A stretch of 64,000 nt of DNA from Nocardiaceae bacterium (GCA_021372355.1 JAJFUQ010000155.1:1-64000), one strand, 5' to 3'. Numbered from the stretch's first letter, positions 54,575 to 63,524 are shown. Numbers and translations: made by a program. The notes: generated by a model not told the origin, from the letters alone.

Positions 54575-56080
54575 TCAGGCGAATCCACCCGCAATGCGGC
54601 CTCCTCCCGGAGTCGGTGGCTGGAACTTGGTCTCGAGTTCGATCTTCCGGCGGTCCGTGAACCAAGCCGCGATGAGCATCGCGAGACCGATGGCCAAGGC
54701 CGGGCCTTGCCACCAGTTGCGAGAGCTGGTGTTGGAGACCGGAATGATTCCGGGCGCCATTGCCTGCGACAGCGCAGTCGTACCGGTCAGGGCAGCTGTC
54801 GGTGCGGCCGGCACGCCTGGTGCGGACGCGAGTTTCACGTCAGCTCCGCCGGTCGAATCACCAACGATCGCGGTGACGCTCGGCGGCTCGAACACCACTT
54901 GCCCAGCGGCTTGCGCCTGTTGGGCCTGGTTGGCGTTCTGCACCCACCTCGGGTAGTAGCCCGTGTAGATGAAGACGTTGTTGCGGTAGTACCCGGTGCA
55001 CCACTGCCCGCTCGGAGCGATGAACGTGTACTGCTCGCAACCACATCCATCCCAGTTCATGCCGCGGACACCGAGGATGAACTGAAGTGCCTGCGCACAG
55101 GAGTTTCCGGAGGTCCGAATCCACCCCGCACCTTGAACCCAGAAGTTGAAGTTGCATCCGTCGAACCACGATGCGTGTGCAGCGACTGCCCGCAGGCAGG
55201 CGTTGGTGACCGTGACCTGGGAGCCGTTCCAGCAGGTGCCAAGCCAGGCCAAATCAGTCGCGGAAACGGACTCCCGCGAGGACTCGGTCGACCGGTGGCG
55301 CGAGTCGTCCAGGGTTCCGGTCGTCACCGTGGTCACCAGCGCAGGGCGGCCGATGTTGGGCAACGTCGGGAAGTTCGGACGCTGAATGTTGGGTAGCCCG
55401 GCAGTCAGGACGTTCGGGATTTCCGGCTTCTGGAAAGTCGGGAAAGCCGAAGCGCCTGGCAGGGTCACCGTCGGAGCAGTGACGGTGGCTGCCTTTGGCA
55501 GGGCGGGCACCTTCACATCCGGAACCGTTGCGTTGCCGGCATTGGTCGCAACGGATGCCGCGGCGTTCGCAGCTTTCGTCGCGGCGTTCGCAGCCGCTGC
55601 TGAAGCGGCTTGAGCTGCGGAAACCGCGTTAGGTACCACGGCTGCAGCCGCCGGCACCTTCGGGTCCGGAACCGTGGCAGCGGCAACCGCTGGTTTCGGA
55701 ACGTCCGGAACCACTGGTGCTGGAACGACCACCGCCGGCTTCGGAATGTCTGCAACGACGGCAGGCTTCGGGACGTCCGGAATCACGGGCGCCGGAACCA
55801 CTGGAGCCTTGACGACCGGAGCTTCGATGACTGGAGCTTGGACGACCGGACGCGGAACTTCCGGGACGACCGGTGCCTTGTAGACGGGCGCGGGTGGCGG
55901 TACGTACGCCGGTGCCTTGTAGACGGGCGCGGGCGGTGGTACGTAGGCCGGGACCTCGAGAACTGCTGGCGCATCGGGGTCGAGGACGGGTCGGTGTGGA
56001 CGCGCGCCGGCGGGTCCTCCGCTGGAGAGGACCAACCCAACGCATATTGGGCCGAGAATTATTGCTCGGCGGATGAACAT
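54575..56080 (-). CDS. Large Pro/Ala-rich, Cys-rich exported membrane-anchored protein, unrecognised
   Basis: A 501-residue protein I cannot place. Signal peptide (1-26, RRAIILGPICVGLVLSS), a Pro/Val/Ala region (31-250) with a 13-residue tandem repeat PAYVPPPAPVYKA (44-69) and PKPAVV/VPDVPKP units, an Ala-rich helix (150-183), then a compact Trp/Tyr/Cys-rich domain (about 278-378) with seven cysteines (283, 295, 309, 328, 346, 348, 361), and a C-terminal membrane helix (ALAIGLAMLIAAWF) with a basic tail. It looks like a cell-wall-spanning surface protein. Start ATG 56080 chosen for the signal peptide. Two direct repeats lie far upstream (56293-56325). Confidence 0.75.
   Translation of the reverse strand: MFIRRAIILGPICVGLVLSSGGPAGARPHRPVLDPDAPAVLEVPAYVPPPAPVYKAPAYVPPPAPVYKAPVVPEVPRPVVQAPVIEAPVVKAPVVPAPVIPDVPKPAVVADIPKPAVVVPAPVVPDVPKPAVAAATVPDPKVPAAAAVVPNAVSAAQAASAAAANAATKAANAAASVATNAGNATVPDVKVPALPKAATVTAPTVTLPGASAFPTFQKPEIPNVLTAGLPNIQRPNFPTLPNIGRPALVTTVTTGTLDDSRHRSTESSRESVSATDLAWLGTCWNGSQVTVTNACLRAVAAHASWFDGCNFNFWVQGAGWIRTSGNSCAQALQFILGVRGMNWDGCGCEQYTFIAPSGQWCTGYYRNNVFIYTGYYPRWVQNANQAQQAQAAGQVVFEPPSVTAIVGDSTGGADVKLASAPGVPAAPTAALTGTTALSQAMAPGIIPVSNTSSRNWWQGPALAIGLAMLIAAWFTDRRKIELETKFQPPTPGGGRIAGGFA
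55874..55951. repeat. Two 39-bp tandem repeats coding PAYVPPPAPVYKA
   Basis: Two adjacent in-frame copies within the Pro-rich protein, differing at a few third bases. Such repeats can change copy number between strains. Confidence 0.85.
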
Positions 56081-56292
56081 GGCACGCAAAGGATGCCCCT
56101 TTGTCCTGGATTCCCGCAGGGCCCGGGAACCACAGACGCGGCTCTTTGTTGTGAAGGGTTTGGCGGCTCGTGGCCGTCGAACCACAGGAAGGCAAAGCCG
56201 AATCTTCCTGTCGGGTGTTTATCCGGCTGCCCATGCCAGTGTCGAGAATGGCCACACCAGTGCCTGTTGGGCACCTTGCCGTCGACGAGCGG

Positions 56293-56325
56293 GATCACAG
56301 GGTCTAGACGAGCTAGATCACAGGG
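56293..56325. repeat. Direct repeats GATCACAGGG, 23 bp apart
   Basis: Exact 10-base copies at 56293-56302 and 56316-56325, each followed by a TCTA (after one extra A in the second). The 23-base period is close to two helical turns, so two regulator molecules could bind side by side, about 215 bases before the Pro-rich protein start. Confidence 0.45.
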
Positions 56326-56552
56326 ATCTACTAGCAAGGTTCCTCCTTTTACGAGCTCAGCGCCATGTCTGAGGAGAGGAATTTTGGCGATTTCTCGATC
56401 CCGTTCGGATTGGGCTGTTCGCGGTGAACCCCACGCTGCCGCAAGCGATATGGCGTTGATCTCGGCGAGTTGGCGATCATCGTTTCCGGCCAGCGGCGCC
56501 GCGTTCCCGGCGGGTCCTCACCGGATGAGGTGAGGCTCTCTCACGTACGGGG

Positions 56553-56566
56553 TTACGTCACCGTAA
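56553..56566. promoter_or_regulatory. Palindrome TTACG-TCAC-CGTAA before the acyltransferase
   Basis: Perfect 5-base arms, 22 bases before the GTG start. TTACG/CGTAA palindromes of this kind precede several lipid genes in mycobacteria as TetR-family sites; the link is by resemblance only. Confidence 0.45.
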
Positions 56567-56588
56567 GTCGACCGCTACGCTAGCGGGC

Positions 56589-57350
56589 GTGGATCCGGTT
56601 TATCGCACCGTCGTCGGCTTTGCTCGCACGCTCTTCGCCGTCCAGGGCCTGAAGTTCACCGTCAGTGGATACGAGAACATCCCTGATGTGGGCGGCGCGG
56701 TTGTCGCGATCAACCACACCGGATACCTCGACTTCGCGTACTCGCACCTTCCGGCACGGTCGTTCAAGCGCAAGAAGAACCGCTATATCCGCTTCATGGC
56801 GAAGAAGGCCGTGTTCGACAACGCGATCTCGGGCCCGATCATGCGCGGCTGCAAGCACATTCCGGTCGACCGTGAGGCTGGTGCCGGTGCCTACGCGGTT
56901 GCCGTTGAGCGCCTGCAGGCCGGGGAACTCATCGGCATGTATCCCGAGGCGACCATCAGCCGCAGCTTCGAGATCAAGCACTTCAAGTCCGGCACTGCCC
57001 GCATGGCGCTCGAGGCCGGCGTGCCGATCATCCCGGTCATCGTGTGGGGTGCACAGCGCGTGTGGACGAAGGGCCAGCCCAAGCACATGGGCCGCACCAA
57101 GACTCCGATCGTCGTCATGGCCGGCACGCCGCTGCAGCCCGAGGGCACCGCGGAAGAACTCACGGCAACGCTGCATCAGGTGATGTCGGACATGCTCGCG
57201 AAGGCGCAGCAGGATTACCCGATGGAGCCGGGTGCTTACTGGGTCCCCGCCCGCCTCGGCGGTTCGGCGCCGACCCTCGAAGAGGCCAACGAGCTTGACG
57301 AGGCGGAGATCGCGGAGCGTCGCGCCAAGCGCGAGGCGAAGGGCGAGTAG
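56589..57350 (+). CDS. 1-acylglycerol-3-phosphate acyltransferase-like (PlsC family)
   Basis: A 253-residue lysophospholipid acyltransferase-family enzyme. The catalytic HX4D motif is His43...Asp48 (NHTGYLD) and the substrate motif YPEATIS replaces the usual FPEGTRS. It should acylate lysophosphatidate or a related lipid at the membrane. The charged C-terminus (LDEAEIAERRAKREAKGE) is typical of the mycobacterial relatives near Rv3814c-Rv3815c. GTG start. Confidence 0.9.
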   Translation: MDPVYRTVVGFARTLFAVQGLKFTVSGYENIPDVGGAVVAINHTGYLDFAYSHLPARSFKRKKNRYIRFMAKKAVFDNAISGPIMRGCKHIPVDREAGAGAYAVAVERLQAGELIGMYPEATISRSFEIKHFKSGTARMALEAGVPIIPVIVWGAQRVWTKGQPKHMGRTKTPIVVMAGTPLQPEGTAEELTATLHQVMSDMLAKAQQDYPMEPGAYWVPARLGGSAPTLEEANELDEAEIAERRAKREAKGE

Positions 57351-57356
57351 TTCTTC

Positions 57357-57944
57357 TCAGGCGAGCGGAATGTCGTTGTCGCCCTTCGACGCCTGATATT
57401 GGTCCGACAATTCCTGGTACCGGTCCTTGATTCGCTTGATCTGCTCGAGCAACTCACTGCGTAGCGGCTCGGCCTCCGCCTCGGCGAGCGCGGGGATCGA
57501 GTACGCGGTCCAGAACTTGTTGGTGCGCCGGTAGCCGCCGGGTTCGAGGCCGAACAATTCCTTCAGGATCGTGAGGTCGTGGGGGATCGCGAAGGCGTCT
57601 CGCGAATCCTCGTGGCTGTAGAAGTAGTAGTAATTGTCGAATCCGGCCCACGTGATCGCCGACATGCACAACGTGCACGGCTCATGCGTCGTCAGGAAAA
57701 CGAGGTCCTTCGTGGAAGGCCGGTCGGCCATTTCGTAGAACTGATTCAGCGTGTTGATTTCGCCGTGGAGAAGTGGGTTATCGGTTTCGCTGTTGGTCCC
57801 GGCGATGACGAGAGACAAGTCCGATTTCCGCAGGACCGCCGCACCGAAAACCTTGTTTCCGGAAGCGACGCCGCGCGCTGTCATAGGCAGGATTTCGGAC
57901 TCGATCACCTCGAGTAGACGGGCCGCGATCGGTGTGTCGGCCAT
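57357..57944 (-). CDS. Nucleoside/nucleobase deaminase (CDA superfamily)
   Basis: A 195-residue zinc deaminase. The metal site is His60-x-Glu62 (HGEIN) and Cys90-x2-Cys93 (PCTLC). The fold fits the guanine/cytosine or tRNA-adenosine deaminase group, but the long C-terminal helical extension is unlike TadA, so a free base or nucleoside is more likely. ATG 57944 chosen. It faces the acyltransferase gene with 6 bases between. Confidence 0.85.
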   Translation of the reverse strand: MADTPIAARLLEVIESEILPMTARGVASGNKVFGAAVLRKSDLSLVIAGTNSETDNPLLHGEINTLNQFYEMADRPSTKDLVFLTTHEPCTLCMSAITWAGFDNYYYFYSHEDSRDAFAIPHDLTILKELFGLEPGGYRRTNKFWTAYSIPALAEAEAEPLRSELLEQIKRIKDRYQELSDQYQASKGDNDIPLA

Positions 57945-58166
57945 GTCCGAATCGTAGCCCCGCGGCCTCGACAAAAACCAGGCAAACGTACCGAATGGTT
58001 TGCCGGACGGGCGTGTCGCCGGGCCATTGGCTTTGGCGCAATGTGAACTCGGTCGGCGTGTGACGCTCCCCATTTCCGCAGCATTTCGGCCTGAATACCT
58101 GGTACTGAGGTGGCAGCAATGGTTCGATTTCAGAAGAGCTTTTGTTCCAAAACGGAGGTGCTCGAA

Positions 58167-58937
58167 ATGCCATATGACGTCGCTCGGTCCGGTAAGGAAG
58201 CCGGCGCTGCTGCCGCCGATGTAGCCAACAAGGCCGCGGAAGCTGCTGGTTCGGCGATCGGCACGATAGGAGACGCCGCGCGGGCCGGCGCCACTGCCGC
58301 GGGCTCGGCGGTCAGCGCGGCGGGCGGCGCGGCCGGCACGGCAACCGACCTTGTCGGCAAGGCGGCCGACGCCGGGGCGATGGGTGCCGGCAAGGTCGCC
58401 GAAGGGGCAGCCGATGTTGTCGCCAAGGCCGCCGAAGCCGCGGCGGAAGCCGCGCGCATCGCTGCGGAAGCTGCCCGGGTCGCAGGTGAAGCCGCTGTCA
58501 AGGCCGCCGAAGCGGTGTCGTCGGTGGCGGCGATCTTCGGCCGTTCGATCGAAGCCGGCGCAAACGCGCTGAACCGAGCGGCCAATGCCGCTGGTGGCGC
58601 AGTCGGTTCGGCAACCGATGCCGTCGGTGCTGGCGCGGGTGCACTCGGTGCGGCAGTCGGTGGCGTCGCGGACACCGTGATCTCGTCCGGAACCGAAGCC
58701 GCGAGCGACGTTCTCGACACCGGAACCTCGCTCGGGACCTCGACGCTCGGCACCGCGACCGGACTCATCGGCAAGGCCGGTTCCACCGTCGAGTCGGTTG
58801 TGGGTAGCGCTGGGTCCGCCGCTGGCAAGGCAATGGATGCGGCGGCCGACGTCGCCAAGAAGGTCGCCGGGGACAAGGAGAAGGACGAGGTTCCGCCTCC
58901 GCCGACTCAGTATTACGACCCCAATTTCGGCCGGTAA
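58167..58937 (+). CDS. Alanine-rich helical protein, LEA/phasin-like
   Basis: A 256-residue protein made almost entirely of Ala, Gly, Val, Lys and Glu in amphipathic repeats (AAEAAAEAARIAAEAARVAG), with a Gly/Ser/Thr-rich middle and an acidic Pro tail ending DPNFGR. No membrane helix or enzyme motif. The make-up resembles LEA-like or phasin-like surface-coating proteins. The ATG at 58167 has CGGAGGTG ahead. It is followed by a strong hairpin. Confidence 0.75.
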   Translation: MPYDVARSGKEAGAAAADVANKAAEAAGSAIGTIGDAARAGATAAGSAVSAAGGAAGTATDLVGKAADAGAMGAGKVAEGAADVVAKAAEAAAEAARIAAEAARVAGEAAVKAAEAVSSVAAIFGRSIEAGANALNRAANAAGGAVGSATDAVGAGAGALGAAVGGVADTVISSGTEAASDVLDTGTSLGTSTLGTATGLIGKAGSTVESVVGSAGSAAGKAMDAAADVAKKVAGDKEKDEVPPPPTQYYDPNFGR

Positions 58938-58954
58938 ACGCCAGGCGAAACCTC

Positions 58955-58997
58955 GAAGCCGCGCAGTGAGCTCATCCAGCTAGCACTGCGCGGCTTC
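58955..58997 (+). terminator. Terminator after the Ala-rich protein gene
   Basis: Perfect 14-base arms GAAGCCGCGCAGTG and CACTGCGCGGCTTC with a 15-base loop, 17 bases after the stop, followed by a short TGCTGCTC tail. Confidence 0.75.
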
Positions 58998-59020
58998 TGC
59001 TGCTCAGGCACTATGGATCC

Positions 59021-59878
59021 ATGGCTGACGAATGGTTGAACATGGAAAAACCCCACCTCGTCGCCACTGATGTGGACGGAACGCTGCTCGGTGACGACGA
59101 ACGAGTGAGCGCGCGTAACCGCGATGCGGTCAGTGCGGTGGTCGCGGACGGGGTTCCGTTCGTGCTGGCCACGGGCCGGCCGCCGCGCTGGATCACGCCG
59201 ATCACCGAACAGCTTGGGTACCACCCGCTCTCCGTGTGCGGAAACGGTGCGGTCATCTACGACAGCGCCGCCGACCGGATCTTGCAAGCGTGGACGCTCG
59301 ACGTCAACACGATGCACATGATCGCCGGAATGGCCCTCGCGCTGTTCCCCGGGTGCGGTCTTGCTACGGAGAGAGTGGGGGAGAGCGCCCACGACCAGGC
59401 CAATCCGCAGTTCGTCACGTCGCCGGACTACGAGCACGCCTGGCTGAACCCGGACAACGTCGAGTTGACGACTCGCGACGTTCTCGCGATCCCGGCCATC
59501 AAGATGCTGATCCGATTCCCGACCGCGACGAGCGACTGGATGTACGAACGCCTCGCGCCGCTGGTCGGCGACAGCGGGGACGTCACCTTCTCGACCGAGA
59601 AGGGGCTCCTCGAAGTGTCGGCGCCAGGGGTTACGAAGGCCTCTGGATTGCGTTGGGCCGCAGAATATCTGGGCATCGAGCCGCGTCGAATCGTGGCCTT
59701 TGGCGACATGCCCAACGACGTTCCCATGCTGCACCTCGCGGGCCATGGCGTGGCCATGAAAAACGCACACCCGGACGCCCTCGCCGCGGCGAACGAGGTC
59801 ACTGCCTCGAACTCCGACGACGGGGTCGCCCGGGTGTTGGAGCGTTGGTGGACGGGAACGTCTCCGGCTACTGGGTAA
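59021..59878 (+). CDS. HAD-superfamily Cof-type phosphatase
   Basis: A 285-residue HAD hydrolase of the Cof/IIB class (Rv3813c-like). Asp17 and Asp19 of ATDVDGTL are the nucleophile and acid; GDMPNDVPML is the metal motif IV; the cap domain lies in between. Sugar-phosphate or flavin-type substrates are usual. An ATG at 59042 is an alternative start. Its end overlaps the facing amidase gene by 11 bases. Confidence 0.93.
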   Translation: MADEWLNMEKPHLVATDVDGTLLGDDERVSARNRDAVSAVVADGVPFVLATGRPPRWITPITEQLGYHPLSVCGNGAVIYDSAADRILQAWTLDVNTMHMIAGMALALFPGCGLATERVGESAHDQANPQFVTSPDYEHAWLNPDNVELTTRDVLAIPAIKMLIRFPTATSDWMYERLAPLVGDSGDVTFSTEKGLLEVSAPGVTKASGLRWAAEYLGIEPRRIVAFGDMPNDVPMLHLAGHGVAMKNAHPDALAAANEVTASNSDDGVARVLERWWTGTSPATG

Positions 59879-61988
59879 GGGTCGTGACGACGCCGGTCAG
59901 CTTGTTCAGGATCAGCGACCCGCGCTGGAACTTGAACGTCTGAGTGTCCGCCGTGGTCGCGTCGGCCAACGGCATACCGAGCTGACCGGTGACGTTGCCC
60001 GAGGCCATGAACTTCTTCAGAACCTCGCCCAGCAGCACGATCGTCTGCGGCTGGGTCGACGTGGCGTCGGCCGTGCCCACGGTCGTCGACTTGGCTGCCG
60101 TGAAGATGATGCCGTTCGCGAACTTCGCGACCGACTGACCGCTCGACGTCGTGAGCAGGCCGGTCAGAGCCGGTCCGAGCTTGCCGGTGGCACCGCCTTC
60201 GGCAACCCAGCGCTTGGCGACGGCGTTGTCGTCGGTCGGCTGCAGCACGGCGGTGGTGAGTCCCGACAACAGAGTCGACAGCGATCCCGTCGCCGATGTC
60301 GTGGTCGCACCCGAAGCGCCCGCGGCGTCGGCGGGTGCCGAAGCCTTGATCTCCGCCGGGAGGTCCGGTGCGGCCGGAACCGGAGCGGCATCCACGGCCG
60401 GAGCCTGCGGAGTTGCGGGATCAGCAGGAGCGGCCGGGGTAGCCGGAGTCGTGTTGCCAGTGCCCGCGAGCAACTGGGCAATATCCGTCAGCGGAAGCGT
60501 CTGCGGCGTCACGCCCTGGACGCTCGCCGCGATGGTGCGGATCTGGTCCAGGTCGGCGTAGGCCGCGTCACCCGGGCAGTCGGTCGTACCGACGTCGCGG
60601 TGGGCGAAGATGTTCGGCAGATCGACCGCTTCACCCTGCGGGTACTTCGTGTAGGACGTGCCCTCGGAGTAGTGGGTGGCGTGGCCCTTCGGGTCGACGC
60701 CGGCCATCTTGAGGCGCCAGCCGAGGTAGGTGCCCGTGGCCTTGAGCTGCTCAGCGGTCGGCTGGTCGGTGTCGAACGTGCCCATCATTGCGACACCCAC
60801 GGTGTTCTCGTTGAAGCCGCCCGCGTGGGCGCCCTCGACGTTGCGGGTCATGCCACCGTAGCGACCTTCGAAAGTGCGTCCGAAGCGGTCGACAAGTGCC
60901 TGGTAACCGATGTCGCACCAGCCCAGAGTCTGTGCGTGGTACTTGTAAATCGAGCGCACGATGCCCGCCGACTCTTCCGGCGTGTAGTCGTTGCGACCGG
61001 CCGTGTGGTGCACGGTTCCGGCGCTGACCTCGTCGTCGTAGGTCGGCTCTTCGCAGCGGATCGACTCGTCGGCCCCCCACTCCGCGCGCGTCACGACCTC
61101 GGGTCCGCCGTTCGGCAGCTTCTCGAACTTGAGGTTCGCGTCGTCCTGCGTCTGACCTGGGTCGATGAGCACGGCCGTGAGGTCGTCAGCGGTCGTGGTT
61201 GCGGCGGCGTTGGGATCGGCGGTGGTCGATGCGTTGGCATCGGTGGTGGCCCCGTTCGCGTCCGTCGGTGCGGCGGCCGGGTCAGCGGCGTGCAGGGGCG
61301 TGCTGAAAGCAGCGGGCTTGATGCCGGTCGCCGCCGCCTTCGGCAGCTGCTCGAGCGCCTGGCCAGCGGCCGCGGCGTCCTTCAGACCGGAGGTCAGCAT
61401 GACCTGGACGTCGTTCGTCTTGCCGACGTAGATCGGGTCGGTGCCGGTGAGTGCACCCGGGTTGTTCGAGCGCCAGCCGAGTGCCTCGGCCTCGGTCCAC
61501 GGACCCCACGAACCATCGGCGAGCTTCGGCCGCACCTGCGCGACGGTTCCGCCGGCCATGTCCTTCGCGGCCAGCGCGACCATGCTGAACGGCTGGTCGC
61601 GGTGGATCTCCTTGACCTGCGTGCCGTACTTGGCGGCGACGTCCGAGGGCAGCGTGTCCGGGTTGACCAGTGCCGACGGATCTGTGATCGGCGACTCGCC
61701 CGGCACGCCCGGAAGCGAAACCGGGAGCTTGATTCCGTTGGGAAGCGGGAGCGACGTGAGGTCCGACAGGCGGAAGTCGGGAAGGTCGAGACCGGTTAGT
61801 TGCTTAATCGGAATGACAACGTCCGGGACCGTCTTCAGCAGAACAGACGCTAAATCGGTTGGATGGGCGTTGTCGGTGTTCTTGATGTCGGGTCCGTAAT
61901 TCAGTCCGATGACTCCGAGCGGACTGGCAACTGTGGCTAAGGCAACGACTCCGACGACGAGCGAATGCTTCCGGCGGCGGTTCGGCAA
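59868..61988 (-). CDS. Exported PGRP-type N-acetylmuramoyl-L-alanine amidase with LGFP repeats
   Basis: A 706-residue cell-wall amidase (Rv3811-like). Signal peptide (about 1-30), a domain with repeated Asp/Ala/Thr (DANGATTDANASTTADPNA, linker), then the PGRP amidase domain with zinc ligands in VHHTAGRND and FAHRDVGTTDCPG. A Pro/Ala linker follows, then degenerate LGFP-type repeats (GGATGKLGPAL, GNVTGQLGMPL) that tie proteins to the mycolate wall. It cuts the stem peptide from muramic acid. Divergent from a SpoIID/LytB gene, suggesting joint wall remodelling. Confidence 0.92.
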   Translation of the reverse strand: MPNRRRKHSLVVGVVALATVASPLGVIGLNYGPDIKNTDNAHPTDLASVLLKTVPDVVIPIKQLTGLDLPDFRLSDLTSLPLPNGIKLPVSLPGVPGESPITDPSALVNPDTLPSDVAAKYGTQVKEIHRDQPFSMVALAAKDMAGGTVAQVRPKLADGSWGPWTEAEALGWRSNNPGALTGTDPIYVGKTNDVQVMLTSGLKDAAAAGQALEQLPKAAATGIKPAAFSTPLHAADPAAAPTDANGATTDANASTTADPNAAATTTADDLTAVLIDPGQTQDDANLKFEKLPNGGPEVVTRAEWGADESIRCEEPTYDDEVSAGTVHHTAGRNDYTPEESAGIVRSIYKYHAQTLGWCDIGYQALVDRFGRTFEGRYGGMTRNVEGAHAGGFNENTVGVAMMGTFDTDQPTAEQLKATGTYLGWRLKMAGVDPKGHATHYSEGTSYTKYPQGEAVDLPNIFAHRDVGTTDCPGDAAYADLDQIRTIAASVQGVTPQTLPLTDIAQLLAGTGNTTPATPAAPADPATPQAPAVDAAPVPAAPDLPAEIKASAPADAAGASGATTTSATGSLSTLLSGLTTAVLQPTDDNAVAKRWVAEGGATGKLGPALTGLLTTSSGQSVAKFANGIIFTAAKSTTVGTADATSTQPQTIVLLGEVLKKFMASGNVTGQLGMPLADATTADTQTFKFQRGSLILNKLTGVVTTLTQ

Positions 61989-62126
61989 GGCGGACTCCCA
62001 ACATCTGCGGATGTAACTAGGAGCACGCTACTGAGGCCAAAAGTCCCTATTCAACCTCACGTAGAGGGTTAGTCAACATTGTGTCCAAAGCGCAGCCCAA
62101 TGGATCCGCTTGGCGTTATTAGGAAT

Positions 62127-62160
62127 TGGTTTCGTATTAGGAACGCCTAATTCGAAACCA
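62127..62160. promoter_or_regulatory. 34-bp near-perfect hairpin before the SpoIID/LytB gene
   Basis: TGGTTTCGTATTAGG (62127-62141) and CCTAATTCGAAACCA (62146-62160) pair at 14 of 15 positions around AACG. It ends 3 bases before the ribosome site GAGGAG and 12 bases before the GTG at 62173. Confidence 0.75.
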
Positions 62161-62172
62161 CGAGGAGTCGAC

Positions 62173-63483
62173 GTGCGCGCACCGCGCTGGGGTTTCATTG
62201 CTTCGTCAGCCGTCGTCGGCCTTCTCATCGCTTCTGGACCCGTCTATCAACCTGTGGTCGCGGCCGATGCCGTCTACACCTTCGTCGGTCTCGGCAACGG
62301 TCATGGCCGAGGCATGGGGCAGTGGGGTGCCTTCGGCTATTCGCAGATGGGCTGGACCGCGGAGAAGATCGTTGGTCACTTCTATCCCGACGCCACGCTC
62401 GGTAAGGCGCCGGCCGCGCCCATCACCGTTCGCCTCGAGTACCGCGACGGCAAGAACCTCGACGTCACCTCTGATGCCGGAATGTCGATCGACGGGCAGA
62501 AAGTCGCACCGGGTCAGGCCATTCACCTCGACCTCAGCGGCGACTACACCGTCACCGAAGGCTGCAACGGCGCTCAGGTGTCCACCGGGCATTCGGACAG
62601 CCTGCGCATCGATCCCATTGCGCCCGGAATCAACCGCCCGGAGAACGAGCACCTGCAGTTCTGCGGCGGCAATGCGTACCGCGGTTCGCTGGGTCTTGCC
62701 GACGACGGCGGCGCGGTAACGGTCAACACCGTCGACGTCGACGACTACCTCCGCGGCGTGATCCCGTCCGAGATGATGGCGGGCTGGGCGGACAAGAACG
62801 GCTTCGAGGCGCTGCGCTCACAAGCGATCGCGGCACGGTCGTACTCGCTCTCCGAGCACCGCCAGGATTACGCGCAGACGTGTGACACCCAGTCGTGCCA
62901 GGTTTACGCGGGTTCGAGCATCGAAGACCCGCGTACGGACAAGGCGGTGCTGAGCACCGCGGGAACCGTTCTCATGCAGGACGGCAAGATCCTGCGCGCT
63001 GAGTATTCGGCGTCGACCGGAGGTCTCACGGCGAGCGGAATCGTCGACGAGGGTGACCGCATTGCGCCGGGCCACTGGGAGAAGGCCGTCACCGCCGGCG
63101 ACATCGGCAAGGCGCTCGGCGTCGGCAACCTCGAATCGCTCGAAGTGACCAAGGCTCAAGACCGCCACGTCACGTCGGTTCACGTCGTCGGTAGTGAGAA
63201 GACGATCGACGTCTCCAGTGGAGAGCTCAACGGAAAGCTCGACATCGGCACGAGTGAATTCCAGATCATCGTTCCGGGCGCGTACCCCGCGCCGAGGCCG
63301 GGCGAGCCTGCGGTGCCGGCACCGCAGAACGTCCCGACCGCTCCGGTGCCGCAGCTCCCGATTTCGATTCCGTCGCCGGAAACGGTTCAGGAAATGGCGG
63401 GACTGGCTGGATCGCTGTCCGGACCGGTGCTTCAGCAGGTCATCGCCAACCTGCAGCACCTGCTCGCCGCATCGCCTCAATAA
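62173..63483 (+). CDS. SpoIID/LytB-domain exported protein
   Basis: A 436-residue exported protein with a signal peptide (about 1-32). The SpoIID/LytB domain (about 200-340) shows DVDDYLRGVIPSEM and ALRSQAIAARSYSL. SpoIID is a lytic transglycosylase cutting glycan strands lacking stem peptides; a wall-hydrolase role is inferred. N-terminal GRGMGQWGAFGYSQ is the associated motif. Pro-rich linker and a helical tail end it. GTG 62173 (after GAGGAG) is preferred to the TTG at 62110, which would cover the hairpin. Divergent from the PGRP amidase. Confidence 0.9.
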   Translation: MRAPRWGFIASSAVVGLLIASGPVYQPVVAADAVYTFVGLGNGHGRGMGQWGAFGYSQMGWTAEKIVGHFYPDATLGKAPAAPITVRLEYRDGKNLDVTSDAGMSIDGQKVAPGQAIHLDLSGDYTVTEGCNGAQVSTGHSDSLRIDPIAPGINRPENEHLQFCGGNAYRGSLGLADDGGAVTVNTVDVDDYLRGVIPSEMMAGWADKNGFEALRSQAIAARSYSLSEHRQDYAQTCDTQSCQVYAGSSIEDPRTDKAVLSTAGTVLMQDGKILRAEYSASTGGLTASGIVDEGDRIAPGHWEKAVTAGDIGKALGVGNLESLEVTKAQDRHVTSVHVVGSEKTIDVSSGELNGKLDIGTSEFQIIVPGAYPAPRPGEPAVPAPQNVPTAPVPQLPISIPSPETVQEMAGLAGSLSGPVLQQVIANLQHLLAASPQ

Positions 63484-63492
63484 CGCTTGACA

Positions 63493-63507
63493 TTGACGCA
63501 GCGTCAA
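63493..63507. promoter_or_regulatory. MerR-type operator TTGACG-CAG-CGTCAA
   Basis: A perfect 6-base palindrome 17 bases before the MerR-family start; palindromes in the promoter are typical of autoregulated MerR/TipA genes. Confidence 0.6.
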
Positions 63508-63524
63508 CTTGCAGACTTGTTCTC

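Larger units (their letters stand above)
56081..56588. other. 508-base gap between the Pro-rich protein gene and plsC-like gene
   Basis: Control regions for two divergent genes. It holds direct repeats at 56293-56325 on the Pro-rich protein side and a palindrome at 56553-56566 on the acyltransferase side. No open frame is supported. Confidence 0.5.

Noticed and set aside
62110..62172. Upstream TTG start for the SpoIID/LytB gene
   Set aside because: It would translate the 34-bp hairpin and place 21 extra residues before the signal peptide; GTG 62173 has a proper ribosome site.
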